Shown: one piece after another, positions 26,218 through 35,385 of the stretch
Numbering within the stretch: the stretch's first letter is position 1
Layout: each line of letters begins with the position of its first letter
Source of the DNA: Anaeromonas sp052088025
GTDB lineage: Bacteria; Bacillota; Clostridia; Tissierellales; SIT17
DNA length: 64,000 nt
Direction of reading: 5' to 3'
Assembly: GCF_052088025.1 (NCBI RefSeq)
Contig: NZ_JBQCYD010000005.1
Span: 1 to 64,000 of the forward strand
Program-made: the position numbers and the translations under genes
The notes under the pieces: generated by a model
The model's database searches: none
Seen by the model: only the letters and a program-made list of their open reading frames with translations
Told to the model about the DNA's origin: nothing

Positions 26218-26667
26218 TTAATCTTTTTTTATAAATATACATTTAGATTTACTTTTTATTTTTCCAATAATCTTTCTATACCCATTTTTATTCTTTTTTA
26301 ATATTTTCTTAATAAATCTTTTTTTTATATTTATGACCTTTTTTAGGGGAAAAAGGATAATAAATATAATTTTTCTAAAAACTTTTACAATAATATTACT
26401 TAAAAATATTTTATAAAGAATTCCTCCAACTAAAAAACCAAGAAATACATACCATCTAAGTTCAGCCCAGTTACTATAAAACAAGAAAAATAAAACAATT
26501 ATAGAAACTAATATAAAAAAAATAGTATCTCCTATTATAGTAGCAATTTTTTTAGGATTAATAAAATATCTAAAGAGTCTATATAAATCATATATGAAAC
26601 CTATGAATATTCCACCTAAAGTTAATTTAAGAAATATATAAAATTGTTCTAATACCAAATTCGACAT
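26218..26667 (-). CDS. yabQ: Spore cortex biosynthesis protein YabQ
   Basis: This 149-residue membrane protein has four hydrophobic segments in the first ~110 residues (LKLTLGGIFIGFIYDLYRLFR is the family signature) and a very basic C-terminal tail. In B. subtilis YabQ localises to the outer forespore membrane and is needed for cortex formation. It follows yabP by about 20 bases in the order yabO-yabP-yabQ-divIC. Confidence 0.9.
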   Translation of the reverse strand: MSNLVLEQFYIFLKLTLGGIFIGFIYDLYRLFRYFINPKKIATIIGDTIFFILVSIIVLFFLFYSNWAELRWYVFLGFLVGGILYKIFLSNIIVKVFRKIIFIILFPLKKVINIKKRFIKKILKKNKNGYRKIIGKIKSKSKCIFIKKD

Positions 26668-26686
26668 GCTACTCCTCCAGTTAAAA

Positions 26687-26965
26687 CTATTTAAACATTT
26701 TCTTTAAAAAATTACCTTCCTTTGATCCTAAACTAGTTTTATTACTATAGGTTAGAGATTCTATCAAACCTTCAATTTTTACATTTCCATCTTCTAAATT
26801 CAATTTACTGATATTTAAATTTTCACCTTTTATAGTTAAAGAACCCCTTAGCGTATATATCACTATCTGAGTTTCATTAAAACTTTCTACTTGTTCCACC
26901 CCTGATACATTTAGTTTCTCTCTGTTTTCTAAAGATAAATTTTGTAATTTCATCTCTCTTTCCAT
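26687..26965 (-). CDS. yabP: Sporulation protein YabP
   Basis: The 92 residues match the YabP/YqfC beta-rich sporulation family: LSLENREKLNVSGVEQVESFNETQIVIYTLRGSLTIKGENLNISKLNLEDGNVKIEG. It has no membrane segment. In B. subtilis yabP is co-expressed with yabQ under mother-cell control. Here the strong terminator upstream (27033-27076) means it needs its own promoter in the ~65-base gap; I could not pick a clear sigma-E box. GGAGGGGA is the ribosome-binding site. Confidence 0.9.
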   Translation of the reverse strand: MEREMKLQNLSLENREKLNVSGVEQVESFNETQIVIYTLRGSLTIKGENLNISKLNLEDGNVKIEGLIESLTYSNKTSLGSKEGNFLKKMFK

Positions 26966-27032
26966 ATTATCCCCTCCATTAACCTATAGAATAAGATATG
27001 AAATCAAATGCTAGTTTATTACAAAGTAAAGT

Positions 27033-27076
27033 AAAAATCACTCCATAAATTCTAAATGAATTTATGGAGTGATTTT
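27033..27076 (-). terminator. Terminator after yabO
   Basis: A 17-bp stem AATCACTCCATAAATTC with its complement, with a five-base loop and TTTTT on the minus strand. It overlaps the yabO stop codon and separates yabO from yabP. Confidence 0.85.
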
Positions 27077-27326
27077 ATTGTATTATTTTATACATTTCAC
27101 TAGCTTTGCCTTTTGGTGCATGATCTAGAAGCTCTAAAACTTCTATTTCCATTTTATTATTGCCAAAGTTAATTTCGATTCTATCACCTACAGAAACTTC
27201 AGAGCCTGCTTTTGCACTATTACCATTTATAAGTACACGACCAGTATCACATGCTTCTTTTGCTACAGTTCTTCTTTTTATAATTCTAGAATTCTTTAAA
27301 AATTTATCTATTCTCAATAAATTCAC
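27075..27326 (-). CDS. yabO: S4-domain RNA-binding protein (RqcP/YabO/Hsp15 family)
   Basis: This 83-residue protein is one S4 fold: MNLLRIDKFLKNSRIIKRRTVAKEACDTGRVLINGNSAKAGSEVSVGDRIEI. The B. subtilis homologue YabO (RqcP) works with RqcH in ribosome-associated quality control, helping to add alanine tails to stalled peptides. Position upstream of yabP and downstream of yabN is conserved, although an ABC exporter and hup are inserted on the upstream side here. Confidence 0.9.
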   Translation of the reverse strand: MNLLRIDKFLKNSRIIKRRTVAKEACDTGRVLINGNSAKAGSEVSVGDRIEINFGNNKMEIEVLELLDHAPKGKASEMYKIIQ

Positions 27327-27379
27327 CTCTTAATAATTAATATATTTTAATTTTATAATATTAACAAGTATATTTCAAC

Positions 27380-28174
27380 TTAAAGATGTAAATCTCTCTT
27401 TGGGTAAAATAAAAATGTACTTATTATTCCTATAGCTATTATAATTAAAGATATAACTATATATTCTAATTTTAGATTTAAATTTCCTGCTATATATGAT
27501 GCTTTGAAGTACTCAAATGGTGTAATATACTTCAAAAAGTTTAATTTATCTGTTAGGCCTATGAGTACTGATATTATATATGTTACTAGCAAAATAGTAA
27601 GTGAAATATTCCCTGATTTTTTATATCTTTTTATTACTGAAGCTATACTCATTCCAATACTTAAAAATATTAATTGACTTATAAAGATTCCAATAAATAA
27701 AAGTGATAAGAATTTATAATATTCATTACTAGGATTGTATCTCATTGATATTATAATAATAGTCAAAACCGTTACTACATTTAAACTTATAAGTTCTAAA
27801 GTAGCTGCTATTATTTTGTTTAATATAACTTTTTTTCTTGAAATTGGAAGTGTAAATAAAAATTCAGCTGTCTTATCTCTTTCTTCCTTTGAAATGATAG
27901 AACTACCTAAAAGACTTGCATGAATTGAAAGTGGTAAATATATATATAGGGATATAAGACTGATAAAGCCCGTTAAAGTAGTCATATCAGCATCCAAAAA
28001 GCCTAGTGCAGATAACATTGCATCTGGAAATGAATCAAGCACATCATTTATAGCAGGACTATCCCTAAATGCATCAAACTCAGTCATAACTGCTATAATC
28101 AGTAAAATCATAGATATAGACCATATGATAATGGATTTAAAATCAGATTCTAATTCTCTTTTAATTATATTCAT
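27380..28174 (-). CDS. ABC-2 type transporter permease
   Basis: This 264-residue permease has about six membrane segments with a large loop after the first (about 35-60) and the motif ISKEERDKTAEFLFTLPISRKKVILNKI. That motif is shared with the neighbouring permease at 28188 (LSEEERELTADFLMSKPISRKEIYFAKF). The two permeases are paralogues that likely form a heterodimer with the ATPase at 29001. It is 13 bases after the other permease, with GAGGTG before the ATG. Confidence 0.9.
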   Translation of the reverse strand: MNIIKRELESDFKSIIIWSISMILLIIAVMTEFDAFRDSPAINDVLDSFPDAMLSALGFLDADMTTLTGFISLISLYIYLPLSIHASLLGSSIISKEERDKTAEFLFTLPISRKKVILNKIIAATLELISLNVVTVLTIIIISMRYNPSNEYYKFLSLLFIGIFISQLIFLSIGMSIASVIKRYKKSGNISLTILLVTYIISVLIGLTDKLNFLKYITPFEYFKASYIAGNLNLKLEYIVISLIIIAIGIISTFLFYPKRDLHL

Positions 28175-28187
28175 GTTTTCACCTCAC

Positions 28188-28991
28188 TTATAATGAATGA
28201 ATATCTCGTTTTATATATAAATTATAGCTAGCTATAAAAGATATTGTTATAACTATTAAAGCTATAACTAAAAGAGATAAATTATATTGACCATTTTTCA
28301 AAATATATCCTGGTTCAAAATAATAAAATGGTGTCATATATCCTAAAATATCACTAGATAGTATTCCACTTATAGAATTAATAACATAAAAACCTATTGA
28401 AATACCAAGAGAATAGCTTGTTACAGAGCGTATTTTACTTACAATTACAGATATAAACATTCCAATTCCAAGGAAAAACAATTGAAAGATTGGTATTGTA
28501 CTAAGTAAAATGATTACATTTATTTTATTATAACTTTCTCCATTATTAAACAATTCAAGTGCTATGAAACTTGAAATAGATACTATTAATGTGGTTATTA
28601 ATAAGCTTAAAAAGCTAGCAAAAAATTTAGCAAAATAAATCTCTTTTCTAGAAATAGGTTTGCTCATTAAAAAATCTGCTGTTAATTCTCTTTCTTCTTC
28701 TGAAAGGATAGAAAACCCATAATTAGCACTTTGTATAGCAATAGCAAGTTCTATCATACTAAATGTAAGGGCAAAATATCCTATCAATGTAGTAAAAGAA
28801 AGTCCTTGCTGCATACCAAATGCCTGTAAAAATTCATCGGGCAGACTTTGCATAAGCTCATTAAAGCCCTCTGCATCTGAGACTAAACCTGGAAAAAAAG
28901 CCATGTAAAATATCATAAATGCTGCTAGAGAAATAGACCATATAAGAATGGATTTTCTTTTCATTTTAAATTCATGTTTAAATATATTCAT
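28188..28991 (-). CDS. ABC-2 type transporter permease
   Basis: This is the first of two paralogous permeases, about 267 residues with six hydrophobic segments. I take ATG 28991 (MNIFKHEFKMKRKSILIW) as the start, because the upstream GTG at 29000 lies in the TAGGTGG ribosome-binding site next to the stop of the ATPase gene. Homologues with this ISRKE motif include exporters for antimicrobials and lipids of the BcrAB type. The substrate cannot be predicted. Confidence 0.9.
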   Translation of the reverse strand: MNIFKHEFKMKRKSILIWSISLAAFMIFYMAFFPGLVSDAEGFNELMQSLPDEFLQAFGMQQGLSFTTLIGYFALTFSMIELAIAIQSANYGFSILSEEERELTADFLMSKPISRKEIYFAKFFASFLSLLITTLIVSISSFIALELFNNGESYNKINVIILLSTIPIFQLFFLGIGMFISVIVSKIRSVTSYSLGISIGFYVINSISGILSSDILGYMTPFYYFEPGYILKNGQYNLSLLVIALIVITISFIASYNLYIKRDIHSL

Positions 28992-29000
28992 ATTTTCCAC

Positions 29001-29873
29001 CTACCTATAATAGTGCATAAATACTTCTTCTAAAGTCGGCTCTTCTATGACGACATCTTTTACATTTATTTTATTTATTATGCTAATCATTTTATTTATA
29101 TCACCTTTATAAAATAAACTTATTTCATCATCACCTTTTTCCAAATTACTTATACCATCAATATTGAATATTTCTTTATTTAAATTTTCTCCTATAATTA
29201 AGACCTTTTTATAATTATTTTCTCTTAAAGTTTTTATATCTTCAACCTCTATGATATTACCTTTTCTTATTATGGCTACTCTATTACATAATTCTTGAAC
29301 TTCTGATAATATATGTGATGAAAAAAATACTGTTGCTCCTTTTTCATTTTCTTCTCTTATTATATCAAAGAATTTTTGTTGCATAAGTGGATCAAGTCCT
29401 GATGTAGGTTCATCAAGTATTATAAGCTTGGGCTCATGTAAAAGTCCTTGAACTATACCTACCTTCTTCTTATTCCCATATGATAAATCTTCAATTTTTC
29501 TATCTAAATCTAATTCCATAATCTCTGATAAGTCTTTTATCCTTTTTCTATGATCCCCCTTATAAAAACTTGCAGAATAATTTAATAGTTCTTTTACTTT
29601 CATCTTCTCATAATAAAATATTTCTGATGGAAGGTAGCCTATTTTTTCTCTTATTTCAGGACCATGTTCAATTACATCTTTTCCAAATATTTTAGCACTT
29701 CCTTTGCTTGGATATATAAGATTTAGTAATAATCTTATAGTTGTAGACTTTCCAGCTCCATTTGGTCCTATGAAGCCAAAAATTTCTCCTTCAAAGACTT
29801 TTAAGTTTACATCTTCTATACCTATAGATTTACCATAATATTTTGTTAAACTATTTATCTCTATTATATTCAT
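29001..29873 (-). CDS. ABC transporter ATP-binding protein
   Basis: The 290-residue ATPase (start MNIIEINSLTKYYGK at 29873, after GGAGG) has Walker A GPNGAGKST, the signature LSYGNKKKVGIVQGLLHEP, Walker B LIILDEPTSGLD and the His switch SSHIL. LSYG instead of LSGG is a mild variation, common in this exporter class. The C-terminal domain (about 215-290) is typical of BcrA/CcmA-like exporters. A promoter and a palindromic operator candidate are just upstream, so the operon is probably controlled by a repressor encoded elsewhere. The operon is inserted in the conserved hup-yabO interval. Confidence 0.9.
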   Translation of the reverse strand: MNIIEINSLTKYYGKSIGIEDVNLKVFEGEIFGFIGPNGAGKSTTIRLLLNLIYPSKGSAKIFGKDVIEHGPEIREKIGYLPSEIFYYEKMKVKELLNYSASFYKGDHRKRIKDLSEIMELDLDRKIEDLSYGNKKKVGIVQGLLHEPKLIILDEPTSGLDPLMQQKFFDIIREENEKGATVFFSSHILSEVQELCNRVAIIRKGNIIEVEDIKTLRENNYKKVLIIGENLNKEIFNIDGISNLEKGDDEISLFYKGDINKMISIINKINVKDVVIEEPTLEEVFMHYYR

Positions 29874-29888
29874 ATATACCTCCAATTC

Positions 29889-29907
29889 ATTGACTTGCTT
29901 GGTCAAT
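29889..29907. promoter_or_regulatory. Operator-like palindrome upstream of the ABC exporter
   Basis: ATTGAC-TTGCTTG-GTCAAT has perfect six-base arms. It sits between the -10 box and the ribosome-binding site of the ABC operon. This size and position suit a TetR- or GntR-type repressor, which is not encoded nearby. Confidence 0.6.
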
Positions 29908-29910
29908 AAT

Positions 29911-29939
29911 AGAATATCATATATTTTTATTCTAATCAA
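29911..29939 (-). promoter_or_regulatory. Sigma-A promoter for the ABC exporter operon
   Basis: TTGATT, a 17-base spacer and TATTCT on the minus strand; the predicted start point falls at the edge of the 29889-29907 palindrome. Confidence 0.5.
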
Positions 29940-29946
29940 TATAAAT

Positions 29947-29979
29947 AAAAAACTTTGCTGATTTAATCAACAAAGTTTT
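29947..29979 (-). terminator. Terminator after hup
   Basis: AACTTTG(T/C)TGATT pairs with AATCAGCAAAGTT and six T's follow on the minus strand. Confidence 0.8.
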
Positions 29980-29988
29980 AAAATTTAT

Positions 29989-30270
29989 TTATTTATTATT
30001 TACTGTTTCTTTTAAAGTTTTACCTGCTTTAAATACTGGTGCTTTTGAAGCTGGTATTTGAATTTTTTCTTCAGGATTTCTTGGATTTCTTCCTTCTCTA
30101 GCTTTTCTTTGTCTAACCTCAAAAGTTCCAAAGCCAACTAATTGAACTTTTTCTTCATCGACTAAAGCTTCCTCTACACTCTTTATAAATGCATTTAATG
30201 CAGCTTCTGCATCCTTTTTAGTTAACCCACTTTTTTCTGACATACTTGTGATTAATTCTGCTTTGTTCAT
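29989..30270 (-). CDS. hup: DNA-binding protein HU
   Basis: HU is the small nucleoid protein that bends DNA as a dimer. The 93 residues match closely: MNKAELITSMSEKSGLTKKDAEAALNAFIKSVEEAL, then GFGTFEVRQRKAREGRNPRNPEEKIQIPASKAPVFKAGKTLKE, with the Pro at the tip of the DNA-binding arm. It lies between mazG and the ABC exporter; in many Clostridia hup follows mazG, as here. Confidence 0.95.
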   Translation of the reverse strand: MNKAELITSMSEKSGLTKKDAEAALNAFIKSVEEALVDEEKVQLVGFGTFEVRQRKAREGRNPRNPEEKIQIPASKAPVFKAGKTLKETVNNK

Positions 30271-30313
30271 TAATAATTCCTCCTTAATTTATCTTTTAAG
30301 TATTGATTTATAA

Positions 30314-30333
30314 AATCCATTATATAATGGATT
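30314..30333. repeat. 20-bp perfect palindrome in the mazG-hup gap
   Basis: AATCCATTATATAATGGATT is a perfect dyad just after mazG. The following minus-strand bases are T/A-rich but not a T-run. It may be a weak terminator or a hup operator. Confidence 0.45.
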
Positions 30334-30351
30334 AAAAAAGCTATAAATAGC

Positions 30352-31803
30352 TTATTTTAATTTTTTTGCTTGATTCCAAAGTATATCCATATCCTCTAAG
30401 CTAGTTTTTTCAAGTTGCTTACCTTCTTTAACTAAAGTATCTTCTATATATTTAAATCTAAATATAAACTTATTAATTGTCCTATTTAGAGCTATATGCG
30501 GATTGACTTCTAAAAATCTAGAAAAATTTACTATAGCAAATAATAAATCTCCAAATTCATCTTCTATATCATCAAAAGTATTTGAATCTATTGCTAGTTT
30601 TAGTTCTTCTATTTCTTCTTTTATCTTTTCATAAGCTTCTTCTTTATAATCCCAATCAAAGCCTACTTTTGCTGCCTTTTTCTGAATTTTATAAGCTTTT
30701 AAAAGCATTGGAAAATCTTTTGGTATACTCATCATACTTTCACTTATACTTTCTATACCCTTAGATTTGTTTTTTAATTTATCCCACTTATAATTAATTT
30801 CATCTATATCTTTTGTAGACTCACCTGAAAAAACATGAGGATGTCTATAGATCATCTTATCTGAAATTCCATTTATGACATTCCAAATATTAAAGTATCC
30901 TTCTTCTTTAGCTATTTGACTATGAAAAACTATCTGTAATAATAAATCTCCTAATTCTTCTTCTAATGAATCAACATCATTATTATCAATAGCATCAATA
31001 ACTTCATAGGCTTCTTCTACTAAATATGCTCTTAAAGATTCATGAGTTTGTTCATTATCAAAAGCACATCCATCTTTACTTCTTAATCTTTCCATAATAT
31101 CTATAAGATTATTCATATCATAGTTTCTTTTATCATCTTTAGTCTTAGATATATAAATCAAAGTATTATGATTATATTCATCTAATCTATCCAATTTATA
31201 AATAGGTATGGAAAAACACTTGTCTTTATCAGAAAAATCATTTATAACTTTTATCCTATAATCTTCCTTATAAACTTCCTCTAAATGTATTTTAACTTCT
31301 GATGCAATAATATTATCATAAATACCAAAAATTATCAAATCACTATTTATATCTAATTGTGTGGGTTTAAGTTCTAAAGCATCAATTATTTTAACATTAT
31401 TTGTAATAGGCTTTTCTAATATATCATATATCTTTTCTAAAAATCCACCATTATTGAAAATTTTTATTTCAATTTCATTTTTAAATTTTTTTTCTAGTAA
31501 CATTTCAGTAACTTTATCAAAAAGTGCTGGAGTTTTTGGAACGCAATAATTAATAACTGAATACTCTTTAGCCTTTTGTATCAAATCTTCTGATATTATA
31601 TTATATACATTATCAAAATCTTCTTCAGATTCATATATTTCATCATATGATAAAAAATCAATTTTATTTTGTATCAAATATTCTGTCGCAGGACTTTTAT
31701 CAGTTCTAAAAAAGTTTTTGTGATTTTTAATTAAATTAATACTTTTTAAAGTCAAATCATCTATATCACCAAAACCTAAACCAATTATATTTATCTTAGC
31801 CAT
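30352..31803 (-). CDS. mazG: Fused tetrapyrrole-methylase-like / MazG nucleotide pyrophosphohydrolase
   Basis: The protein corresponds to B. subtilis YabN. Residues about 1-215 form a SAM-methyltransferase-like domain (INIIGLGFGDIDDLTLKS), and residues 225-483 hold two MazG modules with EEAYEVIDAIDNNDVDSLEEELGDLLLQIVFHSQIA and EEIEELKLAIDSNTFDDIEDEFGDLLFAIVNFSR, the Mg-binding EExxE/ExxD motifs. MazG hydrolyses non-canonical NTPs. I use ATG 31803 (MAKINIIG, 483 residues), since GGAGG overlaps the earlier ATG. The gene order yabM-mazG is conserved. Confidence 0.9.
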   Translation of the reverse strand: MAKINIIGLGFGDIDDLTLKSINLIKNHKNFFRTDKSPATEYLIQNKIDFLSYDEIYESEEDFDNVYNIISEDLIQKAKEYSVINYCVPKTPALFDKVTEMLLEKKFKNEIEIKIFNNGGFLEKIYDILEKPITNNVKIIDALELKPTQLDINSDLIIFGIYDNIIASEVKIHLEEVYKEDYRIKVINDFSDKDKCFSIPIYKLDRLDEYNHNTLIYISKTKDDKRNYDMNNLIDIMERLRSKDGCAFDNEQTHESLRAYLVEEAYEVIDAIDNNDVDSLEEELGDLLLQIVFHSQIAKEEGYFNIWNVINGISDKMIYRHPHVFSGESTKDIDEINYKWDKLKNKSKGIESISESMMSIPKDFPMLLKAYKIQKKAAKVGFDWDYKEEAYEKIKEEIEELKLAIDSNTFDDIEDEFGDLLFAIVNFSRFLEVNPHIALNRTINKFIFRFKYIEDTLVKEGKQLEKTSLEDMDILWNQAKKLK

Positions 31804-31881
31804 AAAAACCTCCATAAGCCTTAAAAGTAGTTATCTAAACCTCTTTATAAGTATATTGCTTAAATTAAATAAAATCAAGTA

Positions 31882-33498
31882 CTATCTTCTAAGTAAACCT
31901 ATTTTTTTAAGTTTGTTAGATAATTTAGTGCCTCCAGGTAGTAATTCAAAATCCTTGCTGGTGATTGTAGAGGTAAGAAGTAGAGCAAATAAGTAACTTA
32001 TTCCTCCAAATCCTATAGAAACAACTGTTGCTAGTTTAAGTCCTATAAAGCCTTCAAATATATTATAAGTAATGGCTACAACTATACTCATTATGGCTAC
32101 TGATAGTACTGGTTTTAAAAATATATCCATTAAATTGAAACGAATTTTTGCATATTTCCTAACTGCTCTTAAATTCAAAAAAGATGCTATTACATAAGCT
32201 ATAATGGTACTTATAGCTGCACCTTTAACTCCAATTCCTGGTATTCCAGTTAATACATATACTATAACTACCTTTGCAAGTGCACCTATTATAAGGTTTC
32301 TAACAGGTATAAATGCTTTACCCATACCTTGTAATATGGCAGTTAAAGATTGTACTAAAGTTAAAAATATTACACTAAATGATAATACTTTTAAAATAGA
32401 TCCTGCACTTTCTTGTACTTCTAAAGGATTAGAAAAATATAATAGCTTTATAATTGGCTCTGCTAATATAAAAAGCCCCATAGCAGCAGGAAGACCTATA
32501 AGTAGTGTTACTCTTATGCCTGATGTTGCAGTTTTTTTAATCTCAGAAAAGTTTTTTCGTGCAAATGCAGTTGATATTGCAGGTACAAGGCTTGCTCCTA
32601 TTGCAACTGAAAAAACTTGTGGGAAGTTTATTAAAGTTTGTGCCATTCCTGTAAGCTGCCCATATAAGCCTGAAGCTTCTTTTTGAGTGTAACCTATATC
32701 TTGAAGTCTTCTCATAACTATAGCTACATCTATTGCACCAAAAAGGGGTACAACTGAAGCTCCAATAGTAATAGGTATAGCTATTATTAATATGTTTCTT
32801 ATTATTTTGGATGTATCTTCTTTTTCAAACTTTTCAGATCTTCTTATTTGTTTTCTTATCTTTTTTCTTCTTTTCATATAAATATATATAATAACTAAAC
32901 TTCCAAAGAATCCTCCAGCTGAAGCACCAAATGATGCACCTCCTGCAGCCATTGGCAGCCCTTTATCTAGATTAAGAAGTACTGCTACTAATGCTAATCC
33001 TATTCCCACTCTTGCAATTTGCTCTATAACTTGAGATATTGCAGTAGGAGTCATATCCTGTCTACCTTGAAAATATCCTCTAAATGCAGACATTATAGGC
33101 GTGAATAAAAGTGCTGGTGCTAGTGCTATGAGTGCATAATAAGCATTTGTATTTTCTAATTTTCCAACTATGAATTTTGCCCCAAAAAATACAAATGATG
33201 AAGTTAATACCCCTCCAATTAAAAGACCTATAAAAGATATTCTAAATACCCTCTGAGCACCTCTGTAATCTCCAATTGAATTCTTCTCTGAAACTAATTT
33301 TGCAATAGCAACAGGTATGCCTGCTGTTGAAAGTGCAAACATAAGAGTATAAATCGGATATGCTGTTTGATAATATCCTATACCAGTATCCCCTATCATA
33401 TTTGCAAGAGGGATTCTATATACTGCTCCTAATATTTTAACAAGAAATCCTGCTATACTGAGTATAGCAGCTCCTTTTAAAAAATTATCTTTACTCAT
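31882..33498 (-). CDS. yabM: YabM/SpoVB-like oligosaccharide flippase
   Basis: This 538-residue polytopic protein of about 14 segments belongs to the MOP flippase superfamily, polysaccharide branch (SpoVB/MurJ-like). FLKGAAILSIAGFLVKILGAVYRIPLANMIGDTGIGYY at the N-terminus and FRGYFQGRQDMTPTAISQVIEQIARV near 140 are characteristic. It would flip lipid-linked precursors for cell wall or cortex. It follows spoVT, as in B. subtilis, so YabM is the better name; SpoVB itself is usually encoded elsewhere. Confidence 0.9.
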   Translation of the reverse strand: MSKDNFLKGAAILSIAGFLVKILGAVYRIPLANMIGDTGIGYYQTAYPIYTLMFALSTAGIPVAIAKLVSEKNSIGDYRGAQRVFRISFIGLLIGGVLTSSFVFFGAKFIVGKLENTNAYYALIALAPALLFTPIMSAFRGYFQGRQDMTPTAISQVIEQIARVGIGLALVAVLLNLDKGLPMAAGGASFGASAGGFFGSLVIIYIYMKRRKKIRKQIRRSEKFEKEDTSKIIRNILIIAIPITIGASVVPLFGAIDVAIVMRRLQDIGYTQKEASGLYGQLTGMAQTLINFPQVFSVAIGASLVPAISTAFARKNFSEIKKTATSGIRVTLLIGLPAAMGLFILAEPIIKLLYFSNPLEVQESAGSILKVLSFSVIFLTLVQSLTAILQGMGKAFIPVRNLIIGALAKVVIVYVLTGIPGIGVKGAAISTIIAYVIASFLNLRAVRKYAKIRFNLMDIFLKPVLSVAIMSIVVAITYNIFEGFIGLKLATVVSIGFGGISYLFALLLTSTITSKDFELLPGGTKLSNKLKKIGLLRR

Positions 33499-33570
33499 TC
33501 ATTTTTCCTCCTAATATTATCTAAAAAACTAATATATAGATTATATCAGAAACATCAAAGGAATAAAACT

Positions 33571-33599
33571 AAAAATACCTGCCATAAGGCAGGCTTTTT
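33571..33599 (-). terminator. Terminator after spoVT
   Basis: GCCTGCC-TTAT-GGCAGG with TATTTTTAG on the minus strand. It overlaps the end of spoVT and separates it from yabM. Confidence 0.8.
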
Positions 33600-34149
33600 A
33601 TTGTTCCATTTGTTTTGATAAAAATCTAGATGCAGTTTCACAAAGTTTAACTTCAAGTTCTGCCATTTTTTCATTAGATTCTTTAGTTAATAATATCACA
33701 GATCCAATAGGATCTCCTTGAGTTACTATTGGAGATATTACTTGAGAAGTATACTCTTCTGGACTATATTCATCTATTGTTATACGTATAGGTTTTGTAT
33801 TTCCTTCAGTTAAATAAACTTCTTTTCCTTCAATTAATTTTTCAAGTTCTGGGCTTAATCTTTTATTTAAATATGCTTTTTTGGATCCTCCACATATAGA
33901 AATGATATTATCTCTATCTGTTATGAGTGTAATGTGGCCTGTAGTTTCATTTAAAGATGATGCATATTCACTTGCAAATTCATTTAATTCACCTATAGGT
34001 GAATATTTTTTTAATATTACTTCTCCTTGCCTATCAGTGAATATCTCTAAAGGATCCCCTTCTCTTATTCTAAGAGTCCTTCTAATTTCCTTTGGAACAA
34101 CCACTCTTCCTAAATCATCTATTCTTCTAACTATTCCTGTAGCTTTCAT
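33598..34149 (-). CDS. spoVT: Stage V sporulation protein T, AbrB-family regulator
   Basis: SpoVT is a forespore transcription factor that adjusts sigma-G genes. The N-terminal swapped-hairpin AbrB domain (MKATGIVRRIDDLGRVVVPKEIRRTLRIREGDPLEIF) is nearly identical to other Firmicutes. The C-terminal GAF domain covers about residues 55-180. Length (183) is normal. It is transcribed towards yabM and is flanked by terminators on both sides, so it is probably monocistronic. Confidence 0.95.
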   Translation of the reverse strand: MKATGIVRRIDDLGRVVVPKEIRRTLRIREGDPLEIFTDRQGEVILKKYSPIGELNEFASEYASSLNETTGHITLITDRDNIISICGGSKKAYLNKRLSPELEKLIEGKEVYLTEGNTKPIRITIDEYSPEEYTSQVISPIVTQGDPIGSVILLTKESNEKMAELEVKLCETASRFLSKQMEQ

Positions 34150-34240
34150 CTTCTACCTCCTGTTAAGTTTGTTATGTAGTCAAGTTAGAGTTATTATATT
34201 ACTATTTGCCATATTTTATACATACTAGATATTTTTTTCT

Positions 34241-34274
34241 AAAAAAATAAGCCACCATATTGATATGGTAGCTT
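34241..34274 (-). terminator. Terminator after the PrsA-like gene
   Basis: AAGCTACCATAT-CA-ATATGGTGGCTT followed by ATTTTTTT on the minus strand. Confidence 0.85.
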
Positions 34275-34288
34275 ATAAATAACTTTGA

Positions 34289-35347
34289 TTATTCTTCTTT
34301 ATCTTCTTCTTTTTTATCTGAATCTTCTTCTTTTGCATCCTTATTTTCTGCATCTTCTTCTTTATTTTCTTCTTCTTTGTCTTTTTTATTCTTTTCTGCT
34401 TCTTTTTCAAAATCTATTAATATCTCTGTATCTGCTTTATCTATTAACTTTTGAGCTTCTTCATTGAATTTCTCTACTTTTAATTTTTCTTTTATTTCTT
34501 CTTCATTTGCTTCTAGCCCTTTTTTCTCATCAGTGACTTTTATTATATGATATCCAAATTCACTTTTTACAGGATCTGATATTTCATCTTTTTTAAGCTT
34601 AAATGCAGCATCTTTAAATTCAGGAACTAACTGCGCATCTCTGCCAAAGAAACCTAAATCCCCAGCATTTTGTTCTGCACTAGGATCTATAGATTTTTCT
34701 TTTGCAAGTTCTCCAATATCTTCACCTGATTCTAATTGTTCTTTTATTTCTTTAGCTTCTTCTTCAGTTTTCACTAAGATATGACTTGCTTGAATCTTAT
34801 CATATGCTTCTTTATTTGCTTCATATTCTTTTTTTATAGCATTTTCATCTATATCAACTATTTCATCTATTAACTTGTTGATTTTCATACCTTGCTTATA
34901 CATTTCTTCGAAATACTCTTCTGATATTCCTAATTGTTCTAAATAAGATTTGAAATTTTCATCCTTTTCTTCGCTTCCTCTAAATTCTTCTAATTCTTTA
35001 TCTAATTCTTTATCTGTTATCTTTATATCTTTTTTATCTGCTTCTTGAAGTAATACTTTTTGATTTACTAAATCTTGTAATGAAGACTGCTTTAATTGTT
35101 GTTCATAAGTAAATTCACTACCTTCAATTACTTGATCCCACATCTCAGGAGCAATATATCCACTAAGTTCTGCTTCCTTTTTTCTATAATCTACATGTTT
35201 ATCTAGTTCAGATTCAGTAATTCTTTCATCATTAATCTTTGCTACTGCAACCCCTTCTTCTTTCTTATCATCACTACATGCAAAAAGGAATGTCGTTACT
35301 GTAATTAAAATTACAAGTAATAATATCATGCCCTTATTTTTATTCAA
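34289..35347 (-). CDS. PrsA/SurA-like foldase lipoprotein (parvulin peptidyl-prolyl isomerase)
   Basis: The ~352-residue protein has a signal peptide with lipobox FLFAC near residue 24, so it should be lipid-anchored outside the membrane. A SurA-like N-domain (30-170) is followed by one parvulin domain (about 180-280; IQASHILVKTEEEAKEIKEQL, GDLGFFGRDAQLVPEF, EFGYHIIKV). The last ~50 residues are a Lys/Asp/Glu-rich tail. It assists folding of secreted proteins. I prefer TTG 35347 as start, because AAGGAG abuts the ATG at 35356 and is eight bases from the TTG. It replaces the small fin gene found next to mfd in B. subtilis. Confidence 0.85.
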   Translation of the reverse strand: MNKNKGMILLLVILITVTTFLFACSDDKKEEGVAVAKINDERITESELDKHVDYRKKEAELSGYIAPEMWDQVIEGSEFTYEQQLKQSSLQDLVNQKVLLQEADKKDIKITDKELDKELEEFRGSEEKDENFKSYLEQLGISEEYFEEMYKQGMKINKLIDEIVDIDENAIKKEYEANKEAYDKIQASHILVKTEEEAKEIKEQLESGEDIGELAKEKSIDPSAEQNAGDLGFFGRDAQLVPEFKDAAFKLKKDEISDPVKSEFGYHIIKVTDEKKGLEANEEEIKEKLKVEKFNEEAQKLIDKADTEILIDFEKEAEKNKKDKEEENKEEDAENKDAKEEDSDKKEEDKEE

Positions 35348-35385
35348 ATTTACCATCTCCTTAAAATTTATCCTACATTTAATTA

